A stretch of DNA of 64,000 bases from Selaginella moellendorffii (lineage: Eukaryota > Streptophyta > Lycopodiopsida > Selaginellales > Selaginellaceae), in the NCBI RefSeq assembly GCF_000143415.4, contig NW_003314353.1, forward strand, positions 536,507 through 600,506, read 5' to 3'. Each line of letters opens with the position of its first letter. Position 1 is the stretch's first letter. The notes below the pieces were generated by a model. That model was given only the letters and a program-made list of their open reading frames with translations, did no database searches and was not told the origin of the DNA. This document shows positions 57,101-64,000 of the stretch, piece after piece. A program made the translations under genes and the position numbers.

Positions 57101-59818
57101 CCAGAGGCACCAAACTTTCCTATAGGCAGCGATTATTCAGCATATGTCAATCCCGTAGCAGCACATGATTTCCTCGATGCAATTCAAGATGTGGTGCAAC
57201 AAAGGCTCTTTGACAACATCAGGGAGAGTCTTTTCTTCTCAGTTTTGGTAGATGAAAGTACTGACCATGGCTGTGAACAGCATTTGATCATTTATATGGT
57301 CTACTTGCTTGGAGGGAAGGAGCTACACTGTGACTTTCTGAAGCTTCTACAAGTGTAGAATGGGACATCAGAATTGATCTTTGAAACACTGAACATGAAT
57401 TTGAGAGTAGAGAACATGATAGCCTGTGCTTCGAGTATGGTGGGCCGTAACACAGGTGTGCTCCAGAGGCTGAGAATGATTTGTCCCAAGATCATTGGTG
57501 TGCACTGCGTAGCTCACCGAGAGCCAAGGATGGCTTTACAACCAATCAACCAATCTTTGACGCCATCGACAAGCTAGCTCAAAAAATCAAGTCGTGGCTG
57601 GGGAAAAGCTCTTTAAGGCATAAAGAGCTAAAGGAGCTTTTACAGTCATATTGTCTTAAGGAGCTCAAGATGCTAGCAATGCATGATGTTCGTTGGCTAT
57701 CTAGGGGAGAAGTGATGCAGTGGCTGGTGATAGCTATGCCTGCTTTGCTTGATCAGTGGAAAATTGCAGATAAAACTCAGTACTCCAGCCTCACGACCAT
57801 TCAGGTATGGTTTTTTCTAGTTAAAATTAGTGTAAGTTCTAATTTAAACTATCATTTTAGGTTCAGTTTTTTATTCATTTGCTAGCAGATGTTTTGGCTG
57901 AGCTGAACAAGTTGAACGTCCTTTTCCAAGCACAAATGACAAATTACTTGGAGATTGTATCATTTCTAGATATGACAATTGAAACTTTGAAGGGGCACAA
58001 AGGATAGCGTGAATGGAGAGCTTTCTTATGTCAAGGCTGGAGGGGATAAGTCTGTACACAAGTTATAATACAAGCCAGTGGAGGTGAAGAACACTAGGAT
58101 GTCAAGTGAACCTGCTCAATCTTCAAGTGTTGTTCCACTTGGTCTAGATTTGAATGCTCTAGGGACAGTTTTATTGCCAGCACCAACTCCAGGTTCAGTA
58201 GCAGATTGTGTGATCAAGGGCCAAGCTTATGTTCAAGCAACAGTGAACACGTTGAACACCTGTTTTCCAGATGTTACCTTCTTCAACAGCTTCAAGCTAT
58301 TTAGACCAGTGTCATAGCCTCAAGACTTTCAAGAGAGATCAACACTTACAAGAACATGGCTCAATCGGCTACTAGAGACAATCAACACTGATTCAACCAT
58401 GGTGAATATTGTTGCTTGTAACAACAAACTTGATGATTTTACAGGGTTTTTAATGTGGAGCATTGGAAACAAAACAATGCATGATGCTTGGAGCTTCTGT
58501 AGCACAAATGAAAGATGGTGGAATATGTTTCCAGGTATATATTTCTTATAAAATTTAACTTGCTTTATTATGGGTTTAATGAAGCTATTCCAACTTTGTA
58601 TGGTTGTCCCTACAAATACTGCTTTATGTGAGCAAGGGTTTTCATTGTAGAACAATACTAAATCGAAGACTAGAGCCTTATTAAAGCTACATATGTTAGA
58701 TGCGCTAATGATGGTGAAACTCAATAGTGAAGATCCAAGAATTATAAATTGGCATGAAGTATTTAAGGTATGGAAGAATATGAAGCAGAGGCAACCTCAT
58801 ACTATTGCTACTAGTTAGTTTTTTTATTTGTATTCAAATGACAATTTTAATTTACAAGCTCCTTGTCATGAAACTAGTAAAAAAAAATTTTACTAGTCAA
58901 ATTTTTTTTTAAGTAGCTGGTCAATATTAGACCCTGGTGGGGAGAACGAAGACGACATTACCAGACGGTGCTCAACCTAGAGACCAAGCCATACGACATC
59001 CTCCACAATTTGGAGAATCAAAAGCCAAGCATCACTTTTGCTCAGCTCTTGCAGCTGGCTCCAGGGTCACCATGGCTGTCAAGGAGCACTGGGAAGCAAT
59101 TGTGAACGCAGCCTGGCCAATGATTGATCTGGATACACCTGTGATTGATGCTACGATTGTGGGCGAGAGGCTCTGAGAGTGTGTGATTGACAGGGGCTCA
59201 GCTATTAATGTGATGCCAGAGGCCATGGTATCCAAGTTGGAGCTGGATGCACCTACACCAATTCATTTCAAGGTCCGCATGGCAAATCAGTTGCGTTCCA
59301 AGCCAATCAGGGTCATTACGGGAGTGAAAACCGAGATTGCAAGTTTCACCTTCTTTGTCGATTATGTAGTGTTGAGAATGGAAGGAGGTACCCCGATGGA
59401 TTACCTGGGAAGACCATGGCTGCGCCAGGCACAGGTGGAACAGAGCTGGAGGACCGGTTTCATCACACTTGGGGATGGCAACAACACTTGAATGATTCAA
59501 GTTGCGATGAAGAGTAAATTGGTGGTGACTCCGATTGGACTGGAGGTTGATGCAGGGATGATGGTAGTGATACCACTTCTGGAACAGCCTCTGGACCGGA
59601 GGAAAACAATGTGTTGAGCATGATCAGCCAGTGCAGCTCTCTCGAGAATTGCTCATCAAGGCATTCCGGTTACGAGCCTTTGGTGCTGTCCCCAATGAAG
59701 GAAGACACATTGAGTGAGTGCTTGCATCATTGGTCACAAGGAGGTGAAGTCGGGTGTGGCATGGTGAAGGTGCAATATGAGGGGGAGACTAAGCAAGCTT
59801 GGGTTTTTCCTTGAGCAC
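54131..59818 (+). mobile_element. Ty3/gypsy-like retrotransposon, gag-protease part, split by a hAT element
   Basis: A candidate primer binding site, TGGTGCGTTAGCCGGGAACC, lies at 54131-54150 and resembles the TGGCGCCGTTGCCGGGGA site of many plant gypsy elements. Gag follows, with open pieces at 54438-54782 and 54912-55268 (LSRPAMDWYAQVTSG, VRCYLNGLPYEISFHV). Three CCHC zinc knuckles lie between about 55310 and 55790: CVRCKGYGHYPSEC, CYRCHEQGHITPHC and CGICQTQGLHTQDQC. After the hAT insertion, a protease-like piece at 59183-59491 reads IDRGSAINVMPEAM and YLGRPWLRQAQ. The active-site triplet is D-R-G instead of D-S/T-G. Reverse transcriptase and integrase were not found. Frame breaks are frequent. 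Confidence 0.75.
56280..58936 (+). mobile_element. hAT transposon inserted in the gypsy element
   Basis: The ends are imperfect inverted repeats: CAGTGTATAATATTGACTGG at the left and, read inward from the right, CAGGGTCTAATATTGACCAG (16 of 20 match). The flanking 8-mers CTGGAGAG (56272-56279) and GTGGGGAG (58937-58944) agree at 6 of 8 bases, as for an aged hAT target duplication. Inside, transposase remains include IIGVHCVAHREPRMALQ, SWLGKSSLRHKELKELL and HDVRWLSRGEVMQWL (about 57490-57730), as in hAT transposases of the ZNF862/TTF-type. Stops and frameshifts make it inactive. Confidence 0.8.
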
Positions 59819-60800
59819 TTCCTTGGGTGGCCTCTCTGGCACCATGCTTACTCTCACCCAAGGCCCATTAGCCTTGGCTTCAACCTCAAGTCAGTTTGGA
59901 AGCACTGTTGGAGAGTTCTTTCAAGACTAGTTTCTAGATGTCACTATCCCTACTATACTTTTGGAACCCCTTGTATCCCCCCCCCAGGAGACACGCGCTT
60001 TGGGCTTTCACCCAATGACTTGCATTAGTATTCGGACTCGGTCTTGGACTTGATCTCGGTCTCAGACTCAATCTCAGACTTGATCTCGGACCCGACCTTA
60101 GACTCTGTCTTGGACTCCATCTCGGATCTTGAACTCAGTCTTGATTTTGGTCTTAGACTCGGTTTCAAACTTGGTCTCTGAGTCAGTCTCAAACTTGATC
60201 TCGGACTCGGTCTCGAACTCGGTTTCAAAGTTGGTCTCGGACTCAATCTTGGACTTGGTCTCATCCGATGAACTCTTTATCATTTTGGTCTTGCTTTCGA
60301 GGATCCTTTAGCCTTCAACATCTCAGGGAGTTAGTTCTTTACAACTAACTCCTTAAGGTATCGTAGGCTAAAGGATTTATAAAATCACAACTGGAATGAT
60401 AAAGAGTTCATCAATATTGAGTCTGAGATCAAGTTTAAACACCAACTCCGAGACCAAATCAAGACCAAATTTGAGACTAAGTCCGAATCTGAGATTGGGT
60501 CCGGATCTAAGACCAAGTCCAAGATCAACTCCAAGACCAAGTCTGAATATTAATACAAATTATGGGGTAAAAGCCCAAAATGATCGTTTCTCAGGAGGGG
60601 TGGGGGATTGGTTGTAGAAGGTTCCAAAAATATAATAGAGATAATGAGGTTCAAGACTTAGTCTTGAAAGAACTCTCCAATAGTGCTTTCAACTGAGTTG
60701 AGGTTGGGATTGGGGGTTAATGGCCTTGGGTGGGAGTGAGCATGGATTCGAGTGCTGCTAGAGAGGCTACCCAAGGGCAACTCCCACTCTTGGAAGGAAA
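59803..60800. repeat. Foldback element: ~1-kb imperfect palindrome
   Basis: The left arm (about 59803-60326) and right arm (about 60353-60800) are reverse complements over most of their length. Outer parts pair through CCTTGGGTGGCCTCTCTGGC on the left with GCTAGAGAGGCTACCCAAGG on the right, then GGAGAGTTCTTTCAAGACTA with TAGTCTTGAAAGAACTCTCC. The inner parts of both arms are built from 12-bp subrepeats (left ACTCGGTCTTGG-like, right CCAAGACCGAGT-like). The centre is a perfect hairpin, GGAGTTAGTT / AACTAACTCC, at 60327-60352 with a 6-nt loop. Long arms with short internal subrepeats are the mark of foldback-type transposons. The open frames in it are by-products of the repeats. Confidence 0.85.
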
Positions 60801-62743
60801 ATCAATTGTAATATTCCTAACTCATATAGAATGGTGCCCCACTGGGCGCAGACCATATTTGAGCTCACAAGTTGAGCTTAATTTTCAATTGTAAATTTAG
60901 TATAAACATTATAAACTTTAAAATTTTAAGTTTATGGCTAACCTAATAATTTAATAACTCTCTATATATTATATAGATAAAAATGTTCTAAAAAACACTT
61001 CTTGTTCTAATAATTTAAATATTTACTACATGCAATGATAGGGACATTTGTTAGAATATAAAATAAAATATTTGCAAAAAGAGTATTCTTGTCACTTCTT
61101 TAAATTTGTACTCTATGCTTTCTGGCTAGTAAATGTCAGGTTTGTCAGAATTAAAAAATTAAGATCAGTGAGAGCTCACTACTCTCATAAAGTATAACGA
61201 AATGCAAGGTGCAACCTGCCACCAAGCACAACGCTATAGAAGAAAGACACAAGGGTCACCTTTCTTAGAAAAGCGTAACGGCCACTTTTCTATACCAATT
61301 CCAGACTCTATTCAACTCAATTGTGTTAGCCCCAAAAGTCAGCATCCCTTTTGGGTTGCATCATACAAACTGCCTACTAAGGTTTAAGCCAACCAAAGTC
61401 AACTTGAGCCCCTTCACTAGTTTGAAGAAAATTTGTGGAAAATTTTCCATCATAGAGAAAGAATGACTCTTAGTCTAGGAATATAAACCAACTTCCTCCT
61501 ACCAACAACTTCATATATGTTCACCTCAACACAAATTCTTATGACCCAATAGCATGCTTAAACATCGAACATTTTTGCCCATATAACCGACATCCAACAC
61601 CAACATCTGCAAAATGCAAAGTGAATATTTAAGGCTTGATCATGAAGACTACATCTTTGGATATCCATATTGCACTAACACTTTTCTTCACCTTCAAGAT
61701 CCAATGTTAAGCCAAAATACTAACAAGAAAAATGACATGAAAAATCAAGTTCTAAGGAAAAATTCTTCATCACTCAAAATAATAATGCCACTTCCACTAA
61801 CACAAGTGCTAGAAATGTCAATGCCTCAACTACACACCTTCTACATCCAACAATCTACTCCAAGTGCTAATGGATCAACTGACAAGCTATAGCAAGTGAA
61901 TGTTATAACCCTTTCCAACACCTTATAGGCAAATTCCCCAAGAAATAGGGTACCAATATAAACTTAGCATAATGAACCACCATTGAGAATCCAATTAAAG
62001 TTACTACAATACTACTTCGTATAAGTAGACTAACTTCACTATCAACCACTTTGGGGTTGATTATCATTTAACCAAGCAACTTCGTCAACACATTGTTCAT
62101 TATCATATGGATATGATATAAAATCACAATGACTTGATTATCAATTGAGCAACACTACGAGTAACACCCATGTTATTATTTCAAAGGTTTATGTGAGCAT
62201 CAAGTGCTAATTCGATTCGACAAAATGTAACACAAATGCGACACTCTACCGATAGAAACTTACAACACTCAACACCAGTAACTTTTGTTCACAACACAAA
62301 CAAGCTCATGCCACTTTTTTTCTGACCAAACTCAAAACTAATTTAACACCAAACTACTCAAGGAACAATAACAAAGTTCCTAGAAAAGAATTGAGCATTG
62401 TAACTCCAGTTTTCTAATAGCAAGTTTAGATAAAATGGTTTAGCGCTTCACCGTTATCCATCCCAAGACTCACTATTTGTAAGACCACCATAACCAACAT
62501 GCATCAAGGTAGGGATTCTTGATTGCGTAATATGAACACGAGCAATGAGCTAACACCTCATTGCAAATCATCTCTCCAAGAGAAAATGATTTACGTGTTT
62601 GATTTTTTATCCCTAACAACTCTTTTTTCAATCTTATCTTTGACTAAACCTCAAGTTTGCATTCGCACTGTCTTCAGTCCAATCTAAGAAAAATTTATGA
62701 AAGAGCACAGCAATAATTATTTAAATCAATAGACTAATCCCTA
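60801..62743. other. AT-rich region without recognisable genes
   Basis: No coding or RNA gene was seen. Confidence 0.3.
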
Positions 62744-63406
62744 CGTAACGCACTTTATCTCTCTCCCTTTAAGCCAACTGAAAAAAGGACAATTACTTGA
62801 TAAGAAAGCCCTTAGTGGCTATTTTATCCCTATTTATCCCCCAAAGTTTCAAGGATCCACAATGACAGTATATCCAAATTTCATCCCATGATCACATGCA
62901 CTACACTCACCCCCCCTTAAAAAATGTCAATGTCTTCATTGACTATTGACTAACAACCCCTACTGAGCTAAGGGGAACCAGCACCTCCATTTCCGCACTC
63001 AATTTACCAATCCTTCTATTGTGTAGATTAGCTGATGCAACTAATCATCCACCTGTATCGCAGTCCCATGGTGGATACCTTTATTCGTGGATGCTCCACC
63101 AAGAGGAAAGACGTACGCATGGATGCCCAATACGTACGATTTTAAATTTTAGGGATAGGAATATACTTTGTTCAAGGTATATTATATTTTTAAGTAGACA
63201 CTAATCAATGGGAATCAAACCTGTGCCATTTTCTCTGATACCACATGTAGCGCACTCTATCTCTCTTCCCTTAAGCTAACTAGAAAAGGGGCAATTGTTT
63301 GATGAGAGAGCCCTTAATGGCTATTTTATCCCTATTTATCCCCCAAGGTTTTAAGGATCCACGGTGATAGTATATTTAAATCTCATCCATGATCACATGC
63401 GTTACA
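62744..63406 (-). mobile_element. TRIM (terminal-repeat retrotransposon in miniature)
   Basis: Two direct repeats of about 162 bp (62744-62905 and 63246-63406) flank a 340-bp interior. The right repeat starts TG and ends CA; the left one has CG in place of TG at its outer end. Read on the minus strand, the right repeat is the 5' LTR. It is followed after two bases by TGGTATCAGAG (63233-63243), the standard plant primer binding site for initiator tRNA-Met. The purine tract AAGGGGGGGTGAG (62905-62917) lies directly before the other LTR. LTR, PBS, PPT and LTR within 663 bp, with no protein, define a TRIM. The repeats differ at roughly one base in seven, so the insertion is old. No clear 5-bp target duplication was found. 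Confidence 0.85.
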
Positions 63407-64000
63407 CTATGTCATAATTTCTTGATTGTCTTCAATTTCAGGTTGTTACTGTTAATATGCCTTCAAGATTTGTGCTTTTTCATAGTCATTAAGACCTTCA
63501 TTTGTATTGTTCAATGATGGTTGATTGAAATTTCTTTGCGATCTTCTTTGCTATAGTTGTGGGGATTTAAGGGGGTTCTTAATGTTCTGCAAAGGTAATT
63601 GTGTTCTTCCGCTAGTATGTAACAACATCAGTTGTTTTAAGCCAAGTTTGCTTGAGGAGTACTTTATAAGAACTTTAGTCTTTTGCCATTTTGAGCATGA
63701 TAAAAGTTACCTAAAATTCTTGATCTTTAATCTTGATAGGAGTATTGCATATGATTCTTGATGGTTGTACACTTCAATTGTTAATCATCTTGATGTTGAA
63801 GGTTGTAGGGTGGATTAGCCCAAGTCTTATTGCTTTGCAAGTTAAATACTCGATGATGTTAACACTTGTGCTGCCGTTGATGATTCCTTATGGAGCTTTG
63901 TTCTTTCCTATTGTGATTAGGATGCATGGTACATCTTCATTGAAGTTGCTAGGTTGAATGGCGGTATTGTGGGATGAATGATAAGGCGAGAGAGAAGGCT
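63407..64000. other. AT-rich end of the window
   Basis: Open stretches at 63525-63957 show no recognisable domain. No gene supported. Confidence 0.3.

Noticed and set aside
60025-60264. Long minus-strand open frame of Thr/Lys/Ser/Glu repeats
   Set aside because: It is a by-product of the 12-bp subrepeats of the foldback arm; all frames and both strands give similar repeats.

Overview
The window looks like nuclear DNA of a land plant, most probably a lycophyte such as Selaginella. Genes are compact and GC-richer, with very short GT-AG introns (mostly 44-190 bp). Plant-specific families are present (PLATZ, GT37 fucosyltransferase, RDR, plastid Hsp70, PR-10/Bet v 1, many PPR fragments). Between the gene blocks lie AT-rich stretches full of decayed transposons. 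The species call is inference; the families and intron structures are read from the sequence.

Region by region. Bases 1-1.25 kb hold a dead PIF/Harbinger transposase. Bases 2.2-9.5 kb are a gene block: a PLATZ zinc-binding regulator, a RING-finger protein and a complete RNA-dependent RNA polymerase (RDR). A GDSL-esterase relic follows at 9.8 kb. Bases 11.1-30 kb are the main gene block: a GT37 fucosyltransferase, three Bet v 1-like genes, a U6 snRNA gene back-to-back with ATG10, tRNA methyltransferase TRM5, a three-finger CCCH protein, plastid-type Hsp70 and a 14-exon nucleobase-ascorbate transporter. From 31 kb on almost everything is broken: PPR and copia relics; a frameshifted gene with a coiled coil and a P-loop NTPase resembling Crinkler/RHS-type proteins (34-36.5 kb); a decayed Ty3/gypsy element (40-45.8 kb); a patchwork of gene fragments (47-49.8 kb) that includes a second copy of the transporter's 3' end; a frameshifted PPR gene (50.2-50.9 kb); a second gypsy element (54-59.8 kb) split by a hAT element with visible inverted repeats and near-matching 8-bp target duplications; a ~1-kb foldback palindrome (59.8-60.8 kb); and a structurally complete TRIM mini-retrotransposon (62.7-63.4 kb).

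The intact genes do not form a pathway. They cover RNA silencing (RDR), autophagy (ATG10), splicing (U6), tRNA modification (TRM5), plastid protein folding (Hsp70), cell-wall glycosylation (GT37) and nucleobase transport (NAT). The most unusual items are the Crinkler-like relic, the foldback palindrome, the TRIM, the hAT-in-gypsy nest, the copied transporter tail inside a gene-fragment mosaic, and the very short shared promoter of U6 and ATG10. Exon coordinates were worked out by hand from splice signals, reading-frame continuity and family conservation; no database search was run.
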